Shown in pieces: positions 1 to 5,838 of a DNA stretch of 9,677 nucleotides. Under the pieces are notes generated by a model. It made no database searches. It saw only the letters and a list, made by a program, of their open reading frames with translations, and was not told the DNA's origin. Origin of the DNA: Methanosphaera sp. SHI613 (lineage in GTDB: Archaea > Methanobacteriota > Methanobacteria > Methanobacteriales > Methanobacteriaceae); contig MVJJ01000058.1 in the NCBI GenBank assembly GCA_003266145.1, positions 1 to 9,677 on the forward strand. The letters run 5' to 3'. The number at the start of each line of letters is the position of its first letter. Position 1 is the stretch's first letter. Made by a program: the position numbers and the translations under genes.

Positions 1-998
1 ACTTCATGAAGTATATCTATACGATATCTTGGTACTGTTACGCGTACTGTGTTATCATCTACCTTCTGTGCGTTGAACCTTGTCTTTTCAAGTGTTTGTA
101 TGATCTTATCGGCGGTCAAGTCCATTCCAATATATTCTGATGCGGTATCTACATGTACGTCAAGTACTTTTGGCTCGAACTGTGGATAGGTTACATCATC
201 ATGATATGGGTAGACTACCTTTACGCATTCTATTGAATCGGCATTTTCGGAGAGGTTTGCTGCTATGATGTTTAATGCGTTTGTAACAGCAGTTAGGTCT
301 GTACCTGTTACGTCGATGAAGAGATTTTTGGTATTGGTTGTTAGCTTTGTAAGGTCACTGTTAATGATTGGAGGCATTGACATGATGTTATCATTGGAGT
401 CTACTATTAGTGGGTATTTGTCATAGTCACTTATCAGTTTTGCATATTTTTCACCCTTATCATGAGTTTCAAGTATCTGATTTAGTGATTCTTCCTCATT
501 GCAGTCTAATGCTATGAATTTATCTTCATCCGGCGTACCTGCCTTGTAGTAGAATGGTCCTTCGACGGTATCGTAGTCATGTATTCCTATTGCCACTTTT
601 TTTCTGTCTCTTCCGATTACCCAGTGTAGGTGTTCCTGAAATTCCATGATATTTTTCAGTTCATCATCATCTATTTCCACACCTTTTATTATGCAGCTTG
701 CAACGTATGGACGGATATCCTTTAGTTCTTCATCAACGGTTAATGTAGTGTCACCTTCTACTACCTTATATTCGGGCATTCCCACTTCAATGTCAAGATA
801 TCCCTTTAGTGCCCTTACGATTCCTTCAATACTGTAATAGTCAGGTCTGTTAGGGAAGAATTCTGCTTTTACTTCGGTTTCATCATAGGACTCCACATCA
901 CTTGATATCATAGGCAATATATCTATAAGCTCTTTTTTATCTAATGTACAACCTAATTGTTTGAATAATTCATCGTATGTAAAATTTATAACAGGCAT
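1..998 (-). CDS. pheT: Phenylalanine--tRNA ligase beta subunit (partial, C-terminus off the left edge)
   Basis: PheT pairs with PheS in the cytoplasmic (alpha-beta)2 enzyme that charges tRNA-Phe; the beta subunit carries the tRNA-binding and editing regions. The gene is open from an ATG at 998 to the window edge, giving 332 codons of an expected ~550. Recognisable archaeal PheT segments are FFPNRPDYYSIEGI (residues 47-60, N-terminal part), IRPYVASCII (95-104), the LHWVIGRDRKKVAIGIHDYD stretch (124-143) and the PPIINSDLT and DVTGTD motifs of the B3/4 region (209-234). The B5 tRNA/DNA-binding-like domain starts near 276 and contains VPRYRIDILHE (322-332), where the sequence stops. An AGGATGAT Shine-Dalgarno lies just upstream. 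A membrane-protein gene ends 39 bases before it on the same strand with no oligo-T stop between, so co-transcription is likely. pheS is not in the window. The identification is firm. Confidence 0.97.
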   Translation of the reverse strand, partial: MPVINFTYDELFKQLGCTLDKKELIDILPMISSDVESYDETEVKAEFFPNRPDYYSIEGIVRALKGYLDIEVGMPEYKVVEGDTTLTVDEELKDIRPYVASCIIKGVEIDDDELKNIMEFQEHLHWVIGRDRKKVAIGIHDYDTVEGPFYYKAGTPDEDKFIALDCNEEESLNQILETHDKGEKYAKLISDYDKYPLIVDSNDNIMSMPPIINSDLTKLTTNTKNLFIDVTGTDLTAVTNALNIIAANLSENADSIECVKVVYPYHDDVTYPQFEPKVLDVHVDTASEYIGMDLTADKIIQTLEKTRFNAQKVDDNTVRVTVPRYRIDILHE

Positions 999-1037
999 TT
1001 TATTATCATCCTTTATTTTCTTTTTCGTTTTAATTTA

Positions 1038-1391
1038 CTATAATGCTAATATAATCATGAAAAATATAGATTCTACAGTAAAGTGCAGACATCTATGCTG
1101 TAATGGTGTCATTTTCCATTCGTTATAATTATGTGTTAAGTCAATTATTAAATGGATAGCTCCTGCAAGTATTCCTATTGTTAATGACTGGAATACCAGT
1201 GCTAATACTATAAAATGGAATATTGCCTCCAGTACTTCATGTATTATCCATGCTACAAATGCAGAGTTGACCATGTGATATATCATTTCACCGAATATTA
1301 TATAGAAATCGCTGAATGTATGCCATAGTATTCCATGCAATATGTCAGAACATGCCAGTACAACTGCAATATAAAACCATAATATACTCAT
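1038..1391 (-). CDS. Small histidine-rich integral membrane protein, unknown function
   Basis: A 117-residue protein, almost entirely hydrophobic, with about four predicted membrane segments. It has nine histidines, many inside or at the ends of hydrophobic stretches: His19, 24, 39, 51, 59, 80, 87, 99 and 103. The most striking part is H80-x3-D-x2-H87 (HLIIDLTH), followed 12 residues on by H99-R-x2-H103 (QHRCLHF). This resembles the D-x-x-H / HR-x-x-H pair of YdjM/DUF457 membrane metal-dependent hydrolases, but the protein is shorter and that kinship is only inference. The start is the ATG at 1391, because a full GGGGTGAT ribosome site (1396-1403) sits four bases upstream; an in-frame GTG nine bases earlier lies inside that site. 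It precedes pheT on the same strand. The reading frame is convincing, the function is not known. Confidence 0.8.
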   Translation of the reverse strand: MSILWFYIAVVLACSDILHGILWHTFSDFYIIFGEMIYHMVNSAFVAWIIHEVLEAIFHFIVLALVFQSLTIGILAGAIHLIIDLTHNYNEWKMTPLQHRCLHFTVESIFFMIILAL

Positions 1392-1629
1392 ATTTATCAC
1401 CCCATAGAATTGGAGTTTTATTATTTATTTTTTCAAATTTCTCAAACTATATTACTATATTATATATTTATTTATATATTTTATCTTTAATTAATGTTAG
1501 GAAAAGAGACTCTTTAAATAATTGGTGAATATATCTTAACATCAAATTTTAATATAATGATATAACTCCAATATATCTGCAATGGCTATCTGAAACGATT
1601 TTTTTTAGAATAATAATCAACAAAGGCAG

Positions 1630-1683
1630 TTCATATTATTTGGCCATGTTTATTATGAACAATTATGAAATTAAAATATGAAC
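1630..1683. repeat. GTTCAT / ATGAAC inverted-repeat cluster
   Basis: GTTCATATTA at 1630-1639 is matched in inverted orientation by TATTATGAAC at 1651-1660 (9 of 10 pairs, 11-base loop). A second inverted match, AATATGAAC, lies at 1675-1683 (9 of 9 with the first arm). The two right arms are therefore also direct repeats about 23 bases apart. It could be a hairpin or a multi-site operator for a dimeric regulator; the HTH gene begins 170 bases downstream. Short AT-rich repeats do arise by chance in DNA of this composition. Confidence 0.45.
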
Positions 1684-1800
1684 AAGTTTAACCTACAGAA
1701 AGAAAATAGGTGTTAGTGAAATTGATTTGGAAATATCTTAAAATCGCTAAAAGCCCAGATTATATTTCATAACATTGTGAAGTTTTAAATATTATTACAA

Positions 1801-1813
1801 TTATAAAATATAT
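1801..1813 (+). promoter_or_regulatory. TATA-like box of the HTH regulator gene
   Basis: TTATAAAATATAT fits an archaeal TBP-binding box. Start of transcription about 25 bases downstream would fall near 1830-1835, just ahead of the AGGAG ribosome site at 1841-1845 and the ATG at 1854. The geometry is self-consistent. Confidence 0.5.
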
Positions 1814-1853
1814 TATAGTTAATTTGTATTAGTATCGAATAGGAGACTTTTAA

Positions 1854-2249
1854 ATGAAACCACCATGTGAGATAGTAGTATGGTATGTAATCCCATCCAT
1901 CCGGTCAAAGCTTGCAAAGGAATTATTTGAGCTTGGTATGAAACAAAAAGACATATCAGAACAATTAGACATCACACAACCTGCCGTAAGCCAATACTTA
2001 CGTGATAAACGTGGACATGAACTTGACTTTAACCCAGTGGTAAATCAGTATATCAAAGACATGGCCATTGATATGGTTGATGGAAAGCTAGAACCGATGG
2101 ATTTAATACCAAGATTCTGCCATATCTGCAAAACAATAAAAACCCAGGAAGTACTCTGTCAACTGCACAAAGAAAAGGTAAATATTCCAGAGTATTGTAG
2201 TGCATGTATGGGCAGTGAAACAAAGACTGTTCATGAACTTCAAGATTAA
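1854..2249 (+). CDS. HTH transcriptional regulator with C-terminal Cys/His motif
   Basis: This 131-residue protein is a probable DNA-binding regulator of the methanogen family related to the N-terminal HTH of ThiN/ThiR-type proteins (COG2522-like). A helix-turn-helix is clear at about residues 18-54, with MKQKDISEQLDI and the recognition-helix segment TQPAVSQYLRDKRG. The C-terminal third carries C89-x2-C92, C102-x2-H105 and C115-x2-C118, a spacing that could bind zinc or an Fe-S cluster; Cys5 is extra. There is no ThiN ligand domain. AGGAG at 1841-1845 lies eight bases before the ATG. It is monocistronic: divergent from the membrane-protein gene, convergent with the DUF1848 gene. Its targets are unknown; repeats upstream at 1630-1683 could be autoregulatory sites, which is inference. 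Confidence 0.88.
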   Translation: MKPPCEIVVWYVIPSIRSKLAKELFELGMKQKDISEQLDITQPAVSQYLRDKRGHELDFNPVVNQYIKDMAIDMVDGKLEPMDLIPRFCHICKTIKTQEVLCQLHKEKVNIPEYCSACMGSETKTVHELQD

Positions 2250-2254
2250 AGAAT

Positions 2255-2275
2255 AAAAAAAACCACTCTTTTTTT
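2255..2275. terminator. Bidirectional A-run/T-run terminator
   Basis: A8 (2255-2262), a six-base spacer and T7 (2269-2275) lie just after the regulator stop. The T run serves rightward transcripts and the A run reads as T8 for leftward ones, fitting the convergent gene pair. Oligo-T is the usual archaeal termination signal. Confidence 0.6.
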
Positions 2276-2341
2276 ACAATTATTTTTTAAATAGCCTGAA
2301 ATTGATTCATTCTTCATATACTTCTTAAAATCAGTATAATT

Positions 2342-3280
2342 TCAGTAATCGAATAATGTTGTCTGCCGGGGCTCGATGTATCTTATGGTTTTTGTTTCGA
2401 TTAGGTTATCATCTTCTTTTAGATGTCCCAGCAGTAGTGGTGACTTTTCATCATGCATCTTTATGACCCTTTTTGGAATGTCCGGTCTTCTGTTGGCATA
2501 GCAGTATTTGCATCCGCTTAAACATGAATTGTAAGCACCAATGTCCCTTGAAGGAATACAATGACAGTTTTTTCTAATTCCGGTTGGCTTAACGTTTTTA
2601 TAAACCACATTATGTGCCTGCTCGAGTATTTCTCTTGTCGTGCAACCGGCGGCATGAATGCCATATTTTTCATAGTTTTCATTGCTTGCACATGATTGTG
2701 TGTAAAGATTATTTTCGGAGGAGATTTCACCGATTCTTTTAAGCAATCTTTTCTTATCATCATCTGTTAATGGAATTATCTCAGGCATGTTGTCTTCTAC
2801 CTTTTTATACATGTCAACAAAGCTGAAGATACATCTGTAAACTAATGGGGAAATTCTTTCGGCAAGATATTCGAATGTTTCCATGTGTCTTTCAACAGTG
2901 TATTTTTCCGTAAGAAGTATGGGATCGTATCTCCATAGAATCTTATTTCTACCGATAGTATTTGATAATTTTTCCAATGTTTTGATGGAGGAGTCTATCG
3001 TTGGAACATTCGGTTCTACATCTTTATCATAGCATGTAATCGTATAATTACATAGGATATTATATCTTTCATTTATGCTGCTGATATGTTTTAGTATTGG
3101 CTGATAATTTTTTGAGCAGAAAAGCAGGCAGTCAACATCTTCTGGTTTTAGACTTAACTTGTAAACGTTTTTTCTGTCAAATGGATTTCTTGAATATGCA
3201 TACTTCTCTTCAAGCCTGTTTAATAGCCATGGCGTGTAATAGTTGACTATATCCGTTCTTCCGCCCACATTAATTATCAT
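2342..3280 (-). CDS. DUF1848 family protein with C-terminal radical-SAM-like cysteine cluster
   Basis: The 312-residue protein matches the uncharacterised DUF1848 family in full length. The family's N-terminal motifs are present: RTDI (residues 8-11), YYTPWLLNRL, RNPF (31-34) and a SLKPEDVDCLLFCSKN segment. The C-terminal region has NSCLSGCKYCYANR, where Cys253-x3-Cys257-x2-Cys260 reproduces the radical SAM [4Fe-4S] motif at the opposite end of the chain from usual. More cysteines precede it (Cys197, 213, 239, 241), enough for a second cluster. The known family trait is this cysteine cluster; the reaction is unknown. The N-terminus reads NVGGRTDI where, from memory, relatives have SASRRTDI. 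I place the start at the ATG at 3280, four bases after AGTGAT, which gives the family's usual MII start; the in-frame GTG nine bases upstream lies inside the ribosome site. Monocistronic, divergent from the flavin reductase gene. Confidence 0.9.
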   Translation of the reverse strand: MIINVGGRTDIVNYYTPWLLNRLEEKYAYSRNPFDRKNVYKLSLKPEDVDCLLFCSKNYQPILKHISSINERYNILCNYTITCYDKDVEPNVPTIDSSIKTLEKLSNTIGRNKILWRYDPILLTEKYTVERHMETFEYLAERISPLVYRCIFSFVDMYKKVEDNMPEIIPLTDDDKKRLLKRIGEISSENNLYTQSCASNENYEKYGIHAAGCTTREILEQAHNVVYKNVKPTGIRKNCHCIPSRDIGAYNSCLSGCKYCYANRRPDIPKRVIKMHDEKSPLLLGHLKEDDNLIETKTIRYIEPRQTTLFDY

Positions 3281-3404
3281 AAGAATCACTATAGTATAAT
3301 TATATCACACATCAATATTATAGTAAATGTTTAAGTAAGCCTAAAAATTTATTATTGGTTACTAATATAAATAAAATCAATAAAAACTAGATTAGGTGAA
3401 ATAC
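3281..3404. promoter_or_regulatory. Divergent promoter region (DUF1848 / flavin reductase)
   Basis: This 124-bp AT-rich spacer must hold promoters for both outward genes. Rightward candidates are AAAAATTTATTATT near 3343-3356 and TAATATAAATA at 3363-3373. Leftward, an ACTATAATATTG-like box near 3314-3325 would place transcription start close to the AGTGAT ribosome site at 3285-3290. A perfect 10-bp palindrome TATAATTATA occurs at 3295-3304. Assignments are by eye only. Confidence 0.4.
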
Positions 3405-3890
3405 ATGAAAAAGGAAGCGATTAAAGAATCAAAGATGGAACCGAAACCAAATGCCATAGTATCCTCAAGATATAACGGAGAGGACAATGCCCTTGTAGTG
3501 GCATTTGCATCAAATGCAAGTCTTGACCCTCCGATGCTCATGGTGGGAATCGTACCTTCAAGATACTCATATGAAATGATAAAAGAAAGCGGGGAATATG
3601 TAGTTAACATACCTGCAAAAGACTTCAAAGAGCAATTCCAATACCTCGGAACTGTATCAAGACGTGATGAGGATAAATTAAAGGATATGAATACCATTGA
3701 TGCGGATATTGTTGACGTGCCAATTCTTTGCGATTGTCCTGTAAACTTTGAATGCAAGGTAATTGATTCATTCCAGCCCGAAAACGGGACACATGAATTC
3801 TTTGTCGGAAAAATAGAGAAGGTCCATTGTGATGAAAAATACCTGGATGACAATAATGAAATAATGTGGGATAAAATAGACTTATTATAA
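3405..3890 (+). CDS. Flavin reductase-like FMN-binding split-barrel protein
   Basis: This 161-residue protein has the full length of the small archaeal flavoproteins of the flavin reductase-like family (for example MTH152 of Methanothermobacter). Family features are the N-terminal PNAIVSSRYNGEDNALVVAF strand pair with FMN-contacting region (residues 15-34), PPMLMVGIVPSRYSYEMI (42-59), GEYVVNIP (63-70), CPVNFECKVI (111-120) and GTHEFFVGKI near 128-137. Proteins of this kind bind FMN as dimers; most reduce free flavin or simply carry electrons, and the partner here cannot be told. The start is the ATG at 3405, five bases after AGGTGA (3394-3399); an in-frame GTG at 3396 belongs to that ribosome site. 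It is followed by an oligo-T stop. Family assignment is strong, substrate unknown. Confidence 0.9.
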   Translation: MKKEAIKESKMEPKPNAIVSSRYNGEDNALVVAFASNASLDPPMLMVGIVPSRYSYEMIKESGEYVVNIPAKDFKEQFQYLGTVSRRDEDKLKDMNTIDADIVDVPILCDCPVNFECKVIDSFQPENGTHEFFVGKIEKVHCDEKYLDDNNEIMWDKIDLL

Positions 3891-3904
3891 AACCCACAAC
3901 ATAC

Positions 3905-3936
3905 TTTTTTTGGAAAAATAATTAGAAAAAGAAAAA
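3905..3936. terminator. Convergent terminator region
   Basis: T7 at 3905-3911 ends the flavin reductase transcript. The A-rich block at 3914-3936 reads as repeated T runs on the minus strand, just past the stop of the RmlC-like gene, and would end the sugar cluster. There is no clear GC hairpin, as usual for archaea. Confidence 0.5.
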
Positions 3937-3940
3937 AGAA

Positions 3941-4498
3941 TTAGAAATCAGTTTCGGTTTTGCTTAAAGCAAGCCACTTCTTATCCTTATCAGATAATAT
4001 TATTTCATCAAGGTCATCTATTGGCCAGTCGATGGCAATCTCCTCATCATCCCATTTGATTCCACCTTCATCATCTGCCTTATAGTAATCAGTACATTTA
4101 TATGTAAACTCGGCGGTATCCGATAGTACTACAAAGCCGTGTGCAAATCCAGGTGGTATGTAGAATTGTTTCTTGTTTTCATCAGATAGTATTACACCTT
4201 CCCACTTTGCATATGTCGGAGAATCCTTTCGTAAATCAACTGCAACATCAAATACTTCTCCACTGATGACACGTACCAGTTTTCCCTGTGGCTGGGTGTA
4301 TTGGAAGTGAAGTCCCCTTAATACTCCCTTTTTGGATTTGGATTGATTGTCCTGTACAAATTCGGCATCTATACCATTAGCTGCAAATTCCTCTTTTTGA
4401 TAGGTTTCCATGAAGTATCCGCGTTCATCGCCAAATACTGTTGGTTCTATTATGTATACTCCTTCTATGGAGGTCTTGTTGAATGTGAATTTTCCCAT
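3941..4498 (-). CDS. rfbC: dTDP-4-dehydrorhamnose 3,5-epimerase-like sugar epimerase (RmlC family)
   Basis: RmlC enzymes epimerise C3 and C5 of a nucleotide-linked 4-keto-6-deoxysugar. The 185-residue protein has the whole cupin fold at normal length. Visible are EPTVFGDERGYF (residues 18-29), the catalytic-base region LRGLHFQ with His64, Lys73 in QGKLVRV, GEVFDVAVDLR (80-90), YIPPGFAHGF (113-122), the tyrosines of YKCTDYY near 138-139 and the C-terminal SDKDKKW aspartates (170-172). The classical substrate is dTDP-4-keto-6-deoxyglucose, but no RmlA, RmlB or RmlD is nearby. Its upstream partner is instead a GDP-mannose-dehydratase-like SDR, so the real substrate may be GDP-linked (inference). 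Its AGGTGA ribosome site overlaps the stop codon of that gene, with only ten bases between the two, so translation is probably coupled. The rfbC symbol is by family only. Confidence 0.9.
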   Translation of the reverse strand: MGKFTFNKTSIEGVYIIEPTVFGDERGYFMETYQKEEFAANGIDAEFVQDNQSKSKKGVLRGLHFQYTQPQGKLVRVISGEVFDVAVDLRKDSPTYAKWEGVILSDENKKQFYIPPGFAHGFVVLSDTAEFTYKCTDYYKADDEGGIKWDDEEIAIDWPIDDLDEIILSDKDKKWLALSKTETDF

Positions 4499-4504
4499 AA
4501 CCGG

Positions 4505-4510
4505 TCACCT
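4505..4510 (-). promoter_or_regulatory. Ribosome site overlapping the upstream stop codon
   Basis: AGGTGA on the minus strand begins with the last two bases of the dehydratase TAG stop (4509-4511) and sits six bases before the epimerase ATG. The overlap points to translational coupling of the two sugar enzymes. Confidence 0.7.
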
Positions 4511-5741
4511 ACTGATTTTCAACATTGGAGTAGTAATCCAACTGGTCATCTATAATATCATTAACCGTGTGTTTAACTTCTACTCCCAACTTCTGGATTT
4601 TCTCCGTGTTTGAGAAGAGTATAGGCACTTCTGCAGGCCTGAATCTATCAGGATTGAACTCCACCTTTACAGTACCCTTGTCTGTCTTTACATTTATTCC
4701 CTTATCCTTGATGGTATATTCAAGTTCATCATCCAATAAAAGTGAATCAACCATTGTTTTCTCGAATGATACACCATAATACTTATCAGTGTTTATCTGG
4801 GTAGGATCTTTAACTTGTTTATCGCCGTTGAATGTTTCAATTGATTCGACATTGTATCCTGCCTGTTTAAGGCTTAAGAGGATGTAGGTTATGATGGAAT
4901 TGGTTCTCATTGATCCCTGGTTGTAAACGTTTCCACTTTTTGCCTTCTGTGCTAGTGTAATGTATCCTTCGACGATATCGTTTACGTGTGTCCAGTCACG
5001 GAATGCATTTACGTTACCTATTACTATCTTGTCGGTTAGTCCCATCTTAAGCTGCATTACCTGATTTGTAACCACGCTTGTGACGAACATGTTTCCACGT
5101 CCTGCCCCTTCATGGTTGAATGCACGGCTTACTACAGTATCAACATCATATGAGTGATAGTAGTTACGGGAGAGGTAATCTCCGTATACCTTACTTACAG
5201 CATATGGACTCATTGGCCTTAATGGGTTTGTCTCAGATATAGGAAGTTCATCTATTTTTCCATCAACTATATCCGGAAATATTGAACCGTATTGTTTGAT
5301 TATTGCATCATATTGCTGTTTTGATGAGAATACCAGACCATATTCTTCACTTGAACCTGCAAATACCATACGAGCATCAGTATCCTCGATTCTCATTGCT
5401 TCAAGTAGATTATTGGTTCCCTTTGAATTGTTGTCCTCTGTATCTGTCGGGTTATCAAATGATTGTGGTACGAATGACTGGGCTGCCAGGTGAAATATGT
5501 AATCTGGTTGGGATTCTCTTATTGCCTTGCTTACTGCAGTGTAATCTGTTAAATCCCCAGTCAATGGTGTGAATTTTCCATCAAGATTATGATTTTTAAT
5601 GTTTTTTGGTATTGAACCATCTGATCGTCTGCGTACTAATCCATATACATTTGATCCTTCATCTATTAGTCTTTCTGCTAGATACGCTCCTACAAATCCG
5701 CTGATTCCTGTTATTAGTATGTTCTTGTTTTTTAGCGACAT
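4509..5741 (-). CDS. GDP-mannose 4,6-dehydratase-like NAD(P)-dependent sugar dehydratase (extended SDR)
   Basis: This 410-residue extended short-chain dehydrogenase probably turns a nucleotide sugar into its 4-keto-6-deoxy form. The Rossmann motif TGISGFVG is at 11-18, a GMD-type RRRS follows strand 2 (37-40), GDLTD is at 62-66 and HLAAQSFV at 84-91. Catalytic residues are Ser130/131 and Glu132-133 in GSSEEYG and Tyr180-x3-Lys184 in SPYAVSK. FNHEGAGRG (208-216), RDWTHVNDI (248-256) and RFRPAEVP (366-373) are hallmarks of GDP-mannose 4,6-dehydratase. It is longer than the usual 320-370 residues, with extra sequence at about 136-167 and a charged segment at 340-362. GGAGGAT lies ten bases before the ATG. 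It lies 97 bases after the glycosyltransferase gene and is coupled to the epimerase. The nucleotide and sugar cannot be told from sequence; a heptose or another GDP-sugar is possible. Confidence 0.87.
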   Translation of the reverse strand: MSLKNKNILITGISGFVGAYLAERLIDEGSNVYGLVRRRSDGSIPKNIKNHNLDGKFTPLTGDLTDYTAVSKAIRESQPDYIFHLAAQSFVPQSFDNPTDTEDNNSKGTNNLLEAMRIEDTDARMVFAGSSEEYGLVFSSKQQYDAIIKQYGSIFPDIVDGKIDELPISETNPLRPMSPYAVSKVYGDYLSRNYYHSYDVDTVVSRAFNHEGAGRGNMFVTSVVTNQVMQLKMGLTDKIVIGNVNAFRDWTHVNDIVEGYITLAQKAKSGNVYNQGSMRTNSIITYILLSLKQAGYNVESIETFNGDKQVKDPTQINTDKYYGVSFEKTMVDSLLLDDELEYTIKDKGINVKTDKGTVKVEFNPDRFRPAEVPILFSNTEKIQKLGVEVKHTVNDIIDDQLDYYSNVENQ

Positions 5742-5838
5742 GTTATTTTAATCCTCCAAAGTGGTGTTATTGAATTTAATGTTTCATTATGATTTACTAT
5801 TTGATATTATATTTGTTATAAATGATAATTATAATCTC
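5742..5838 (-). promoter_or_regulatory. Spacer within the sugar cluster with possible internal promoter
   Basis: On the minus strand this 97-bp AT-rich spacer contains TATA-like stretches (CATTTATAAC and AAATATAATATC, about 5805-5825). It ends in the strong GGAGGAT ribosome site of the dehydratase gene. There is no oligo-T stop after the glycosyltransferase, so readthrough plus an internal promoter are both possible. Confidence 0.35.

Larger units (their letters stand above)
1392..1853. other. 462-bp divergent gene-free region
   Basis: The region between the leftward membrane-protein gene and the rightward regulator is very AT-rich and contains no credible ORF. It holds a TATA-rich stretch at about 1450-1482 that could serve the leftward gene, a T8 run at 1599-1606, a group of GTTCAT/ATGAAC repeats at 1630-1683 and a TATA-like box at 1801-1813 for the regulator. 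I looked for tRNA-like and C/D-box sRNA signatures and did not see any. An unannotated small RNA or a decayed gene cannot be excluded. Confidence 0.6.

Noticed and set aside
1..12. Perfect 12-bp palindrome ACTTCATGAAGT at the left edge
   Set aside because: It lies inside the conserved ILHE coding motif of pheT, which by itself yields a CTTCATGAA core, so an operator is not needed to explain it.
646..837. Plus-strand ORF rich in Ser
   Set aside because: Antisense to pheT; the repetitive Ser codons are the complement of Asp/Glu-rich coding sequence.
1684..1800. Possible decayed transposase or small ORF in the gene-free region
   Set aside because: Reading frames are broken every 10-20 codons, no transposase motif is recognisable and no terminal repeats flank it.
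3392..3853. Long minus-strand ORF (153 codons) opposite the flavin reductase gene
   Set aside because: It is an antisense shadow. Its translation is Ser/Phe-rich without a domain, while the plus-strand frame matches a known family and has a good ribosome site.
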